A stretch of 64,000 nt of DNA from SPJN01 sp965229935 (GTDB lineage: Bacteria; Pseudomonadota; Alphaproteobacteria; SPJN01), in the NCBI GenBank assembly GCA_965229935.1, contig CBDDKB010000002.1, forward strand, positions 2,790,001 through 2,854,000. Direction: 5' to 3'. Position 1 is the stretch's first letter; each line of letters starts with the position of its first letter. The notes under the pieces were generated by a model that saw nothing but the letters and a program-made list of their open reading frames with translations, searched no databases and was not told where the DNA came from. A program made the translations under genes and the position numbers. Positions 1-7,571 of this stretch are shown here, in pieces.

Positions 1-517
1 TGATCTTGATAATTTTATCAAGCCGGGTGGTGTCGAGCGTGACGCAAGGCGCGGTCGATGTCTTGCCCCGCGCGGTGACAGCCCCCACAACGGATGAGCC
101 GCCCCCATAAGGGATCACCGTAATCTGATTGTCGCTGGCATATTGCAAACAGGCGCGCACTTCTTCGGCAGACCCGGGGTAAAGCACAGCGTCGGGCACA
201 TGCTCAAGCTTGCCCTGTCTGATATCCACAAGGTCGATATAGCTTTTGCCGCGGGCGTGAAACAGCCGTTCATACTTATCGGTTTTGACGTGATCGGGGT
301 GCAGGATCGCCGCAAACCCTTCGCGATGGGAATCGGTCAGGCGGCTGTCGGGGATGACCATATCATCGATGGATGGGGCAGGGGTGTCAGGCAGGCTGTC
401 CATGCCCAAGGTCGTCGCGACCCAGTTCCAAAAGGCCGGCGCGCGTCTGCCCAGTTCATAGGTTTCGTCGGTCAGGCCCCAGCCATTCCATCGGGTCGCG
501 GTGCGATCTGCGGTCAT
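1..517 (-). CDS. FAD-binding oxidase, alkyl-DHAP synthase-like (partial, cut at left edge)
   Basis: The first 172 codons are present and the gene runs off the left edge. The protein starts MTADRTATRWNGWG and reaches a glycine-rich stretch, VIPYGGGSSVVGAV, typical of the PP-loop of the FAD_binding_4 (vanillyl-alcohol oxidase) fold. The WNGWG opening and the spacing fit the alkyldihydroxyacetonephosphate synthase-like branch, whose eukaryotic members exchange an acyl for an alkyl group in ether-lipid synthesis. The bacterial substrate is not established from this fragment. The ATG follows an AAGGAA ribosome-binding site. A lipid kinase lies 49 bases upstream on the same strand, so the two may be co-transcribed and act on glycerolipids. 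The FAD-oxidase call is firm and the exact substrate is inference. Confidence 0.8.
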   Translation of the reverse strand, partial: MTADRTATRWNGWGLTDETYELGRRAPAFWNWVATTLGMDSLPDTPAPSIDDMVIPDSRLTDSHREGFAAILHPDHVKTDKYERLFHARGKSYIDLVDIRQGKLEHVPDAVLYPGSAEEVRACLQYASDNQITVIPYGGGSSVVGAVTARGKTSTAPCVTLDTTRLDKIIKI

Positions 518-566
518 ATCGGTTCCTTTTTAAGCGTGTCGGCCTAGTGGCGGGGCAATGGTCTTT

Positions 567-1508
567 TCAGACCTGTAAATTAAGCGCAGCGGGCATGATT
601 GTGAAGGTGGCGGGTAGTCTTCCGGGCGTTTCGCCATCAAGCTCTATCAACACAATATCATCCTGATGTGCCAATCGTGCTTCAATTTTGCGGCCTTGCA
701 TATTGGTTGCTTTCTTGTGATCGGGCGCGGTGCCTTTACGCAGGGCGGGGAAGCTTAACAAAAAATCGATGATGCTGGCGTCTGACAGAACAAGCACATC
801 AAACAACCCATCATCCAATTGCGCATTGGGGCCGGGCAACATGCCTGCGCCGAAATAGCGGCCATTGCACATGGTCGCTAAATTCACAGGGAAGGGGTGG
901 GCGGGTTGCTCATCAACGCTGATCAGCACATTTTTCTTGGCAAAGGTCAAGAAGGCGGTCAGCACCCCCCAATTATAGGCAAAGGCTGCGCCGAACTTTT
1001 TCTGCCAGGTGGCATTATTGACGTTAAAGCATGTGTCGCCGGACATGCCAAAGCTGCCGATATTGTCGAAATAGCGATAGATCGGCTGGCCCTGATGATC
1101 GGTCAGGTGGCACAGGCCGACATCAATTTTGCGCACAGGGGCGGTTTTCAGCCGGTTGATCCTTGCCGCTTCATCTTCTGGCAGGTCAAAGCTGCGGGCA
1201 AAATCGCCGCCCGTCCCACTCATCAAAAATGACAGGCTGGCAGCGGGGTTGGTCGGGGTGGCTTGATCGTCCGTGAAAAAGCCGTTCACAACCTCGTTCA
1301 ACGTGCCGTCACCACCGATGGCGATGATCCGGTCAGTCCCTGATTTGAGGGCAGCGCGTGTCAGCCTTTCGGCATCGCCTTGGGCGGTGGTTTCCAATAT
1401 GTCGATCGGGCCCAGCGCATCCTGCAGCATGGCTTGCAATTGGGGCCAAGGTGTCTTGGCCTTGCCCCGACCTGCATTGGGGTTCACGATGATGGCGGTT
1501 TTTGACAT
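567..1508 (-). CDS. Diacylglycerol kinase-family lipid kinase (YegS/BmrU type)
   Basis: This is a 313-residue cytosolic or membrane-associated lipid kinase. The DAGK catalytic domain begins at the N-terminus (AIIVNPNAGRGKA) and carries the nucleotide-binding signature IAIGGDGTLNEVVNGF at about residues 82-97, followed by SGTGGDFAR. Members phosphorylate diacylglycerol, phosphatidylglycerol or similar lipids with ATP. The length is normal for the family. The ATG has an AGGGAG site just upstream. It precedes the alkyl-DHAP-synthase-like gene on the same strand. A flavoprotein and a DAG kinase are also neighbours in mycobacteria, which supports a shared lipid role. The substrate cannot be read from the sequence. 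Confidence 0.9.
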   Translation of the reverse strand: MSKTAIIVNPNAGRGKAKTPWPQLQAMLQDALGPIDILETTAQGDAERLTRAALKSGTDRIIAIGGDGTLNEVVNGFFTDDQATPTNPAASLSFLMSGTGGDFARSFDLPEDEAARINRLKTAPVRKIDVGLCHLTDHQGQPIYRYFDNIGSFGMSGDTCFNVNNATWQKKFGAAFAYNWGVLTAFLTFAKKNVLISVDEQPAHPFPVNLATMCNGRYFGAGMLPGPNAQLDDGLFDVLVLSDASIIDFLLSFPALRKGTAPDHKKATNMQGRKIEARLAHQDDIVLIELDGETPGRLPATFTIMPAALNLQV

Positions 1509-1625
1509 AGGGCTCCCTGCTCTATCGGCAGCCTACTAACGACGCGAGAATCTGTGAAGGTGCTTGTGCTCAAAGACAAGCGCCCTATGATAACGGCCAA
1601 TCAATCAGCAAGAAATGGGGGTACT

Positions 1626-2513
1626 ATGCCAAGCTGTGACGTTAGGGGAGTTGAAATTGCCTTTGAAACCCACGGGGATCAGGCAAGCGGTGATCCGATT
1701 GTGTTGGTGATGGGGCTCGGCTCCTCGCTGGTTTATTGGGCGGATGAACTGATCGACGATCTGGTCGGGCGCGGCTATTTCGTGATTTGTCCGGACAATC
1801 GCGATGTCGGCCTGTCAAAAAAGTTTGAAGAAGAAGGCATCCCCGATATTGCCGCGCTGATGGCGGCAAGGATTGCGGGCGATGATGTCAAAGGCCCCTA
1901 TCACGTGGATGATATGGCGGACGATATTATCGGCGTGCTTGACCATTTGGGTATCGACAAGGCCCATATTTGGGGTGTGTCCATGGGCGGTATGATCGTT
2001 CAGTCTGCTGCTGCGCGCCATTCAGGCCGGGTGAAGACACTGATCTCACACATGTCTACGTCCGGTGACCCGGACCTTAGCCCAGCAACGCCAGAGGCGA
2101 TGGGCGCCTTGTTGGAGCCTGTGCCGGGCGAAGATCGCGAAACCGTGCTGACCTATCAGGTGAAAACCCGGGGCATCATTGGCTCTCCCGCCTATCCGAC
2201 GACAGAGGAGCGGACCAGAGACTATAGTGGGCGGGCCTATGACAGGTGTTTTTACCCCGTTGGCACGGCGCGGCAGATGGCTGCTGTTGTGTCGAGCGGT
2301 AGCAGGGTTGAACAGTTAAAAACCATCACTGTCCCCACACTTGTTATTCACGGCAATGATGATCCGTTGGTGCCAGTGGACGGCGGCGTCGATACGGCGA
2401 AACATATCCCAGGTGCCAAGCTGGAATTGATCGACGGTTATGGTCATGATTTGCCGCTGCAATTGTTGCCGCGTTTTGCGCAAATGGTGGATGAGTTTAT
2501 TCGCGCTGCCTGA
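1626..2513 (+). CDS. Alpha/beta hydrolase (RdmC-like esterase)
   Basis: This is a 295-residue alpha/beta-hydrolase-fold enzyme. Visible elements are the oxyanion region VLVMGLGSS, the nucleophile elbow GVSMGG (Ser), the acid-residue region VIHGNDDPLVP (Asp) and the catalytic His in DGYGHDLP. The segment around PVGTARQMAAVVSSG resembles proteins annotated as aclacinomycin methylesterase-like hydrolases, but the natural substrate is unknown. An upstream in-frame GTG at 1554 would add 24 residues with no domain content. The ATG at 1626 is preceded by a GGGGG ribosome-binding site and starts at the conserved part, so I prefer it. A strong bidirectional terminator follows. Confidence 0.88.
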   Translation: MPSCDVRGVEIAFETHGDQASGDPIVLVMGLGSSLVYWADELIDDLVGRGYFVICPDNRDVGLSKKFEEEGIPDIAALMAARIAGDDVKGPYHVDDMADDIIGVLDHLGIDKAHIWGVSMGGMIVQSAAARHSGRVKTLISHMSTSGDPDLSPATPEAMGALLEPVPGEDRETVLTYQVKTRGIIGSPAYPTTEERTRDYSGRAYDRCFYPVGTARQMAAVVSSGSRVEQLKTITVPTLVIHGNDDPLVPVDGGVDTAKHIPGAKLELIDGYGHDLPLQLLPRFAQMVDEFIRAA

Positions 2514-2553
2514 TCTGCGGTCTGAACTGCGACTTGGCCTATCCAAGAAACAC

Positions 2554-2585
2554 AAAACCCACCCTGAACCCGGGTGGGTTTTTTT
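2554..2585. terminator. Bidirectional rho-independent terminator
   Basis: An 11-bp perfect stem (AAAACCCACCC / GGGTGGGTTTT) encloses a 7-base loop and is followed by a run of T. Read on the other strand it also ends in a T-run. It therefore serves both the alpha/beta hydrolase gene on the plus strand and the small membrane-protein gene on the minus strand. Confidence 0.9.
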
Positions 2586-2622
2586 ATGTCATACCGATGG
2601 CGCGTTAGCAGGTTTTTTTGAC

Positions 2623-2766
2623 CTAGAACGCGACCTTAATAATTGTTGCGACTATCGCTGCCCACAAAGTTACAGCGATAGGCAAGCCAATTAACATGGC
2701 TGTGCCGATGCCCGGATTTTCAGTTTTGGGAGCCTTTAGCTGCCCGGATTGTTCTAATATGGTCAT
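2623..2766 (-). CDS. Small single-pass membrane protein (47 aa)
   Basis: This is a 47-codon reading frame that starts at an ATG six bases after a GGGGCGAGG ribosome-binding site and ends at TAG just before the shared terminator. The first 20 residues are polar (MTILEQSGQLKAPKTENPG). The rest is one long hydrophobic helix (residues about 20-47) containing LIGLPIAVTLWAAIV and ending KVAF. This pattern suggests a small inner-membrane protein with the N-terminus in the cytoplasm or periplasm. I do not recognise a family. Support comes from the ribosome-binding site, the coherent one-helix design and the terminator placed right after the stop. Small subunits of respiratory complexes have this size, but nothing here proves such a role. 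Confidence 0.62.
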   Translation of the reverse strand: MTILEQSGQLKAPKTENPGIGTAMLIGLPIAVTLWAAIVATIIKVAF

Positions 2767-3057
2767 TTACGGCCTCGCCCCTGGTCGTAATCAGTCATTC
2801 TGACCGATTCGTAGTGCATGTGGTTCCAGTTACGCTACATGGACACGAAATTTGCCTGAAAAACCCTAAACGCTTGATTAACAGGCATGTGAAAATATCC
2901 ACTTTTAGGTGGAGTGTCTGAATAGTTATTTTTACTACGCTATTTTAGTATTATTTTTCAGATTTTTTGGGCGTTTTCCAATTGCCTGAAAACATTAGTG
3001 TAATTAGTCTAATGTTTGAGCGAGGCGTGTTGCGGATGGGGCACAGGTGGGCGAAAA
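2767..3057. other. AT-rich intergenic region between divergent genes
   Basis: This is about 290 bases upstream of both the small membrane-protein gene (minus) and the LuxR-type regulator (plus). It is clearly more AT-rich than its surroundings, especially 2920-3010, and should hold both promoters. I could not choose -35/-10 pairs with confidence. Confidence 0.5.
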
Positions 3058-4041
3058 GTGACGAAATATTTCCAAAACGAGATGGCGTTGGTCCAATCTC
3101 TCTACAGTTTGGCACTTCATCATGTGCCTGCCTTGTTGCGGAAAAAGACGCTCGAATCATTGGCGGCAGCCTTTGAGGCGGATTTTGCTTTTTGGAGCAG
3201 CGGTGACCTTATCAACGGCTATCAGGTCATCACGACCCATAACTGGCAAGGCCCGCTACCTACCTATGAAACCTCTCAAGTCGGCATTGTGTTCCAAACA
3301 GTTGTTGCGTCTGATCAGCGTGCATTGATTGTCCGGGACGCATTATCTGTGGAACAGTTGGAAAGTGACACAACCTATCAAGAGGTATTGGGTCCACAAG
3401 GATTGCGCCATGCTCTAGTGCTTAGTGATCAGGGGATGGAGCAGATTGCCAGTCTGCGTCACATTCTTTGTTTGTTTCGTACGGATGAGGCAAAGCCGTT
3501 TACAGAGGATGAGCGTGCTGCTGCCGAACGATTGTTGGGGCCACTCGAAGCGGTTGTAGACCATAATTTGCAGGCCATGGCCATGAAACATGGATTGAAT
3601 GGTGATGCGATTGCCGTATGCGATTGGACGGGCCGGATCTATCAATCAAATGCTGCCTTTGATCAGGTGATGACAGATCATTTCAACGGGCCGGGCCCCA
3701 AAATCCCGGTGGCCTTTCCTGAACCAAGCAATAGCGTCGCGTCAGGCGATTGGCGGTTTGAGCGGCAGTTCCTTGATTATGAGGGCGAGGGGTTGCGTGA
3801 GGAGCAAAAGGCTTTTTACCTTGTGAACGTCACGCCCGCGTCTGTGATTGAAAAACTAAGCAGGCGCGAAAATGAGATTGCGGCCCGCGTGGCCAAGGGC
3901 GAAAGCTATAAGGTGATCGCGGACGCGCTGGACATTGCCCCCAGCACGGTTGGTAATGCCATGCGGCGCGTGTTTCAAAAACTTGATGTTGGTAACCGCG
4001 CTGGTTTGGTCGCGCTGTTTGAAGGCAATGGCCGCACCTGA
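3058..4041 (+). CDS. LuxR-family transcriptional regulator
   Basis: This regulator has about 327 residues. The C-terminal 60 residues form a LuxR/FixJ-type helix-turn-helix: LSRRENEIAARVAKGESYK, then VIADALDIAPSTVGNAMRRV and FQKLDVGNRAGLVALF. The N-terminal 200 or so residues look like a GAF/PAS-type sensory region, but I cannot name a ligand and see no autoinducer-binding signature. Starts are ambiguous: TTG at 3016, GTG at 3058 (after GGTGGGCGA) or ATG at 3082 (no ribosome-binding site). I favour 3058. It sits alone, convergent with the DUF971 gene, with no synthase gene beside it, so its target and signal are unknown. Confidence 0.85.
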   Translation: MTKYFQNEMALVQSLYSLALHHVPALLRKKTLESLAAAFEADFAFWSSGDLINGYQVITTHNWQGPLPTYETSQVGIVFQTVVASDQRALIVRDALSVEQLESDTTYQEVLGPQGLRHALVLSDQGMEQIASLRHILCLFRTDEAKPFTEDERAAAERLLGPLEAVVDHNLQAMAMKHGLNGDAIAVCDWTGRIYQSNAAFDQVMTDHFNGPGPKIPVAFPEPSNSVASGDWRFERQFLDYEGEGLREEQKAFYLVNVTPASVIEKLSRRENEIAARVAKGESYKVIADALDIAPSTVGNAMRRVFQKLDVGNRAGLVALFEGNGRT

Positions 4042-4050
4042 TTCCTATTT

Positions 4051-4428
4051 TCAGGGGTGGCGCGACAGCCCCTTTTCGGCAAGCGCAGCCAGATAGGCGG
4101 CCCAGCGATCGTCGCGTTCAATGATCATGTCGCGGAACCAGCGCCAGGAATAAAGTCCTGTATCATGCCCATCATCAAACACCAGCCGCACTGCATAGCG
4201 GCCCACAGGTTCGATTGCCGTAATGGTGACATTGGCTTTGCCCGGCACGGTTTGGCGTTGGTCAGGGCCGTGGCCCTGTACCTCTGCGCTTGGGCTTTCA
4301 ATGCGCAAAAATTCTGCCGGAAACTTGTGCGTTTCCCCATCTGGATAGGTCAGATGTAATTCCCGCGCGGCGCGATCATAATGGATGGCGATGGGGGCTG
4401 GCGCAGCCTCGAACGGATCGTTAGGCAC
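4051..4428 (-). CDS. DUF971 (GBBH-like N-terminal) domain protein
   Basis: This is a small protein of about 125 residues made of one DUF971 domain, the fold found at the N-terminus of gamma-butyrobetaine hydroxylases. Typical features are the opening IHYDRAARELHLTYPDGE, the FPAEFLRIESPSAEVQGHG segment and the ending VFDDGHDTGLYSWRWFRDMI. In bacteria these stand-alone domains are often found near iron-sulfur-related genes, and their role is not settled. The GTG at 4428 overlaps the end of the Trm112-like gene by 8 bases, which suggests translational coupling. An ATG at 4458 is an alternative. It is last in a four-gene minus-strand run. Confidence 0.85.
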   Translation of the reverse strand: MPNDPFEAAPAPIAIHYDRAARELHLTYPDGETHKFPAEFLRIESPSAEVQGHGPDQRQTVPGKANVTITAIEPVGRYAVRLVFDDGHDTGLYSWRWFRDMIIERDDRWAAYLAALAEKGLSRHP

Positions 4429-4636
4429 GTTCTGCGTCGCTAAGCTCACGCGCCTCATCAGGTAGCATGATCGGAATACCTTCACGGATCGGGTAGGCAA
4501 GGCCCGCCTGTTTGGAGATCAGCTCCTGCGCAGACTTGTTATAATCAAGCGGCCCTTTGGTCATCGGGCAGACAAGAATCTCGAGCAGGCGGGGGTCAAG
4601 TTCCGGCGCAGCTTCTGTCGTGGTTGTGGTCATCAT
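4421..4636 (-). CDS. Trm112-like / UPF0434 (YcaR) family protein
   Basis: This is a protein of about 71 residues with the Trm112 signature LDPRLLEILVCPMTKGPLDY, then LAYPIREGIPIMLPDEAREL. Eukaryotic Trm112 activates methyltransferases, while the bacterial YcaR group is of uncertain role. Only one Cys of the usual zinc-binding pairs is present, so it probably does not bind zinc in the classical way. The start is one of two adjacent ATGs (4636 or 4633) behind AAGGATTG. An upstream TTG is less likely. It lies between the Lon-N-domain gene and the DUF971 gene, which it overlaps. Confidence 0.87.
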   Translation of the reverse strand: MMTTTTTEAAPELDPRLLEILVCPMTKGPLDYNKSAQELISKQAGLAYPIREGIPIMLPDEARELSDAERA

Positions 4637-4660
4637 CAATCCTTGAGTGTCTGATTTTGT

Positions 4661-5350
4661 CTATTGTAACGGACCTGAGGGGCCAGTGTCGCCCTGATCA
4701 GTTGCCGCAAGCCACATTTGGGTCAGGGCAATCAACAAATCGGCACGGTCTGAAATGGTTTGTGCTTCAAGCAGTGCCTGTTTCTCGCGCGGGCCATAGG
4801 GCGAAATCATGGATAGGGAGTTCACCAATTGCTCATTCGGTGTTTTGTTAAGCGCATCCCAATCCATAGCGATATCGTGACGTTCAGAAAATTGGCGCAC
4901 CGCGTCCAGCAATCCTTCGCGGTTCATCGCCTCGGCATCTGGTGGGGCGGCCAAGTCATTGGCAAATTCCGTGAAATCAAGCCGGAATTCGCGGTAAAGC
5001 CGTTGTTTGGGGCATTCATCAACCAGTGTCACACGCGCAATACCCTGTAGATTGATGATATAGCGGCCATCATCACTTTCGATAAAGGACACGATGCGCC
5101 CCGCGGTGCCGATATGGTGGGGGGCTGGCTGGGGCTGGGCATCGGGGGCCAAATCAGCCTCTGCATCCTGGGGCTGAACCATGATGATCATGCGGTCGGG
5201 GCTTGCCAAAGCATCTTCGATCATTTGCAGATAGCGCGGTTCAAATATGTTCAGCGGCAGACGCGCGCGCGGCAACAAAAGCACGCCCGGTAGCGGGAAA
5301 ATCGGCGCTGTGGCGGGCATATCGTCTAATGTGCGAAAGCGCTTCATCAT
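4661..5350 (-). CDS. Lon substrate-binding (LON N-terminal) domain protein
   Basis: This is a stand-alone LON N-terminal domain protein of about 229 residues without the ATPase and protease parts of Lon. Diagnostic segments are PIFPLPGVLLLPRARLPLNI, FEPRYLQMIEDAL and IGTAGRIVSFIE. Such proteins are thought to bind unfolded substrates, but the partner is unknown. The first ATG of an ATGATG pair (5350/5347) starts four bases after the stop of the thioredoxin-like gene, so the two are likely translated together. The thioredoxin-TPR neighbour, a chaperone-like family, fits a proteostasis role. Confidence 0.88.
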   Translation of the reverse strand: MMKRFRTLDDMPATAPIFPLPGVLLLPRARLPLNIFEPRYLQMIEDALASPDRMIIMVQPQDAEADLAPDAQPQPAPHHIGTAGRIVSFIESDDGRYIINLQGIARVTLVDECPKQRLYREFRLDFTEFANDLAAPPDAEAMNREGLLDAVRQFSERHDIAMDWDALNKTPNEQLVNSLSMISPYGPREKQALLEAQTISDRADLLIALTQMWLAATDQGDTGPSGPLQ

Positions 5351-5354
5351 TGGC

Positions 5355-6359
5355 TTACCGGAACAGCAGTGACCCAAGTCGTTGACGACCGGACACGGTT
5401 ACCTCGTCCATCGGGCCTAACAGATCAAAAATTTCCAGCAATTTCTTTTTCGCCGCGCCGTCATCCCATTGGGCGTGATGTTCCACCAGATAAAGCAGGC
5501 TGTCTATTGCCGCCTCATGATCATTGGCGCCGCTTTGGGCCAAGGCAAGCTCATACCGTATGGCAGGGTCTTTGGGGTTGGCGGCGACTTTTTCTTCAAG
5601 CTCGGTCAGGGGGCCGGCATTGGCGGCCTCCTCTGCCTGTGACAGCGCGGCAACCACCTGCGCGATGGCGGGGTGGGATTTTTTGTCGTCGGGCAGTTGA
5701 TCAATCAATTCCTTGGCATGATCGGGCTGGCCTGCAATTGCATAACAATGGGCCAGGCCTGCCACAGCCTCCATATTCGTAGGGTCCTGCTGCATCGCTG
5801 CGCCAAAGCCATTGGCAGCCCCTTGGAGGTCACCATCATTCAGCGCCTGCACCGCCTGTTCCATCATCTGTTCTGCGGGGGTCGGGCCGACGGGGCCGGC
5901 CAGTTTTTCGACAAAGGCTTTGACCTGACTTTCAGGCTGTGCCCCGACAAAGCCATCAACCGGGCGGCCACCGACAAAGGCGACGACCGTCGGCACGGAC
6001 TGCACGCCCAATTGGCCTGCAATATCCTGTTCTTCGTCGATATTGACCTTCGCCATCAGCACGCCGCCTGCTGCTGCCTTGACCTGTTGTTCAAGGATCG
6101 GGCCAAGCTGCTTGCACGGACCGCACCAAGGGGCCCAAAAATCCACAATCACCGGGGTGGTCATTGATGCCTGCAGCACATCCGCCTCAAAACTTGCTGA
6201 GGTGACATCCTTGATCAGTTGACCGGGGACACCCGGCGCACCGCTTTCAGGTGCAGACCCAACGCCCGACTCAGTCACCGAATCAGGGCCAAGATCAATT
6301 GTCGTGGTGCCTGACACGGATTGGGTGCTGTTTGGGTCTTGGTTGAACGGATCGTTCAT
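5355..6359 (-). CDS. Thioredoxin-domain TPR protein (CnoX/YbbN-like)
   Basis: This protein has about 334 residues. After a low-complexity Ser/Thr/Gly tail (1-50), a thioredoxin fold carries the intact active site WAPWCGPCK and the cis-proline region VQSVPTVVAF. The C-terminal half contains tetratricopeptide-like helices ending DEVTVSGRQRLGSLLF, which matches the CnoX/YbbN group. Escherichia coli CnoX is a chaperone-redoxin that protects proteins from oxidation and hands them to GroEL. The intact CxxC here suggests redox activity, unlike E. coli CnoX, which lacks it. The ATG at 6359 lies behind AAGGACTG. Frames extending upstream to 6578 have no domain content. It heads the run with the Lon-domain, Trm112 and DUF971 genes. 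Confidence 0.9.
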   Translation of the reverse strand: MNDPFNQDPNSTQSVSGTTTIDLGPDSVTESGVGSAPESGAPGVPGQLIKDVTSASFEADVLQASMTTPVIVDFWAPWCGPCKQLGPILEQQVKAAAGGVLMAKVNIDEEQDIAGQLGVQSVPTVVAFVGGRPVDGFVGAQPESQVKAFVEKLAGPVGPTPAEQMMEQAVQALNDGDLQGAANGFGAAMQQDPTNMEAVAGLAHCYAIAGQPDHAKELIDQLPDDKKSHPAIAQVVAALSQAEEAANAGPLTELEEKVAANPKDPAIRYELALAQSGANDHEAAIDSLLYLVEHHAQWDDGAAKKKLLEIFDLLGPMDEVTVSGRQRLGSLLFR

Positions 6360-6659
6360 AAAATCAGTCCTTGTAGGTATGCAGGGCCAGTCTGCCAGTG
6401 TCTGACAGTCTCTGCCAGTTTGATAGGCAAAGACCTGCCAACAGTTTGTTGTAGTTGATGTAGCCCCGCCCATAGCGAATGACAAGGGGCTGTCTGCGGT
6501 TGTTGCGGCAAAACGCGCAGGCTGATTGGCAAATAACAGGGCAAATGGATGCTTGCATTCATGCCGCGAATGAAGCATATAACGCCTCCAACAAGGACGT
6601 CGGCAACGGCGTTACCCCCGACGGATCACTTGTTACCAAGAAGGTCTGTCAAATCGGAT
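6360..6659. other. 300-base intergenic region, thioredoxin-TPR gene / tRNA-Gly
   Basis: No gene was found here. It holds the divergent promoters of the thioredoxin-TPR gene (minus) and the tRNA-Gly gene (plus). The tRNA-side candidate promoter and an imperfect inverted repeat at 6551-6576 are listed separately. Confidence 0.6.
6553..6583 (+). promoter_or_regulatory. Candidate tRNA-Gly promoter
   Basis: TTGCAT (6553-6558) and TATAAC (6578-6583) are separated by 19 bases, about 75 bases ahead of the mature tRNA. The spacer is longer than ideal. An imperfect inverted repeat (GCTTGCATTC / GAATGAAGC) spans the -35 and spacer. Confidence 0.4.
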
Positions 6660-6734
6660 GCGGGCGTAGCTCAGGGGTAGAGCATAACCTTGCCAAGGTT
6701 AGGGTCGTGAGTTCGAATCTCATCGCCCGCTCCA
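6660..6734 (+). tRNA. tRNA-Gly (anticodon GCC)
   Basis: This is a complete cloverleaf. The acceptor stem GCGGGCG pairs with CGCCCGC, the D-arm is GCTC...GAGC, and the anticodon stem TAACC/GGTTA encloses TTGCCAA with anticodon GCC at 6692-6694. The T-arm contains GTTCGAATC. The discriminator is T6731 and the CCA end is encoded (6732-6734). It decodes GGC and GGU glycine codons. The thioesterase gene begins 31 bases after the CCA. Confidence 0.97.
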
Positions 6735-6764
6735 AATTTTCTTCCTTATCGTTAGGGGGCTTCA

Positions 6765-7532
6765 GTGCAAAATCAGCATTTTTGGAGCCCCGTTCAATCA
6801 TCGGACGATCCGACACGCTTTCATCTTGATGTGACCAATCATTGCTGCGTCGGTCCAAAAGACGTGCAATTCTTAATGGGCGGGGTGTCTACGGCTGCTG
6901 CTATTGAGGCGATGGAACAGGCGACGGGGCGTCCGCTTTTTTGGGCAACTGTTCAATTTGTTGGCGGGGCCACGATCGGTGACCGCGTTGACATCAAGAT
7001 TGATTTGCCTGAACGACAGGGCAAGACGGTACAGTTGGGGGCAGTGCTGACCTGTGGTGACCGTCTTATTCTGCGGGCCATGGGGGCAACGGGGGGCCGC
7101 GACGGGCAGGAGCACAGCTTCATACAGATGCCGGATGTGCCAGCACCATCAGAATCGGAACCGTGGGAGATTGAGGCGTTGGCCGCCGGCGATAATATGT
7201 TCAGCCATTTTGAACGACGCATCGCCCACACGGATGACGACAGCGGTGCGCAAAGTTTCTGGAGCCGCCTGCGCCACAACCCGCCCATCAGCGTCGGGCA
7301 ATTGGCAGTCATTGCCGATTGTTTTCTTGGCTGTCATTCCTATACCCACCGGGGCACAAGCCTTGATCATGGGTTGCGCGTTCATAATCTTGTGGAGACT
7401 GAGTGGGTGTTGACCCATGTCCAGTTTGATGGCTTCACCCGTGGTGGCGCGCATGGCCATTTCTTCCAGTTCGCAGAAGACGGCACCTTGCTGACCAGCG
7501 GTGCACAGACGGGCCTTGCCCCGCGCGGGTAG
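6765..7532 (+). CDS. Acyl-CoA thioesterase family protein (double hotdog, 4HBT_3-like)
   Basis: This 255-residue protein is built as two hotdog halves. The first half has FLMGGVSTAAAIEAMEQATG followed by LFWATVQFVGGATIGDRVDI, which is the TesB/4HBT_3 pattern. The second half has ISVGQLAVIADCFLG, and LDHGLRVHNLV then FTRGGAHGHFFQFAEDGTLL. These enzymes hydrolyse acyl-CoA to free acid and CoA, but chain-length preference cannot be read here. The start is a GTG at 6765 with AGGGGG six bases upstream. It follows the tRNA gene, and the glutathione transferase gene is 39 bases downstream on the same strand. Confidence 0.82.
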   Translation: MQNQHFWSPVQSSDDPTRFHLDVTNHCCVGPKDVQFLMGGVSTAAAIEAMEQATGRPLFWATVQFVGGATIGDRVDIKIDLPERQGKTVQLGAVLTCGDRLILRAMGATGGRDGQEHSFIQMPDVPAPSESEPWEIEALAAGDNMFSHFERRIAHTDDDSGAQSFWSRLRHNPPISVGQLAVIADCFLGCHSYTHRGTSLDHGLRVHNLVETEWVLTHVQFDGFTRGGAHGHFFQFAEDGTLLTSGAQTGLAPRG

Positions 7533-7571
7533 GGCAGGCACACTCCGCCCCTGACTGATCAGGGGGCAAAA

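Noticed and set aside
6479..6829. Open frame across the tRNA-Gly gene
   Set aside because: It includes the tRNA and the start of the thioesterase in a wrong frame, so it is not a gene.
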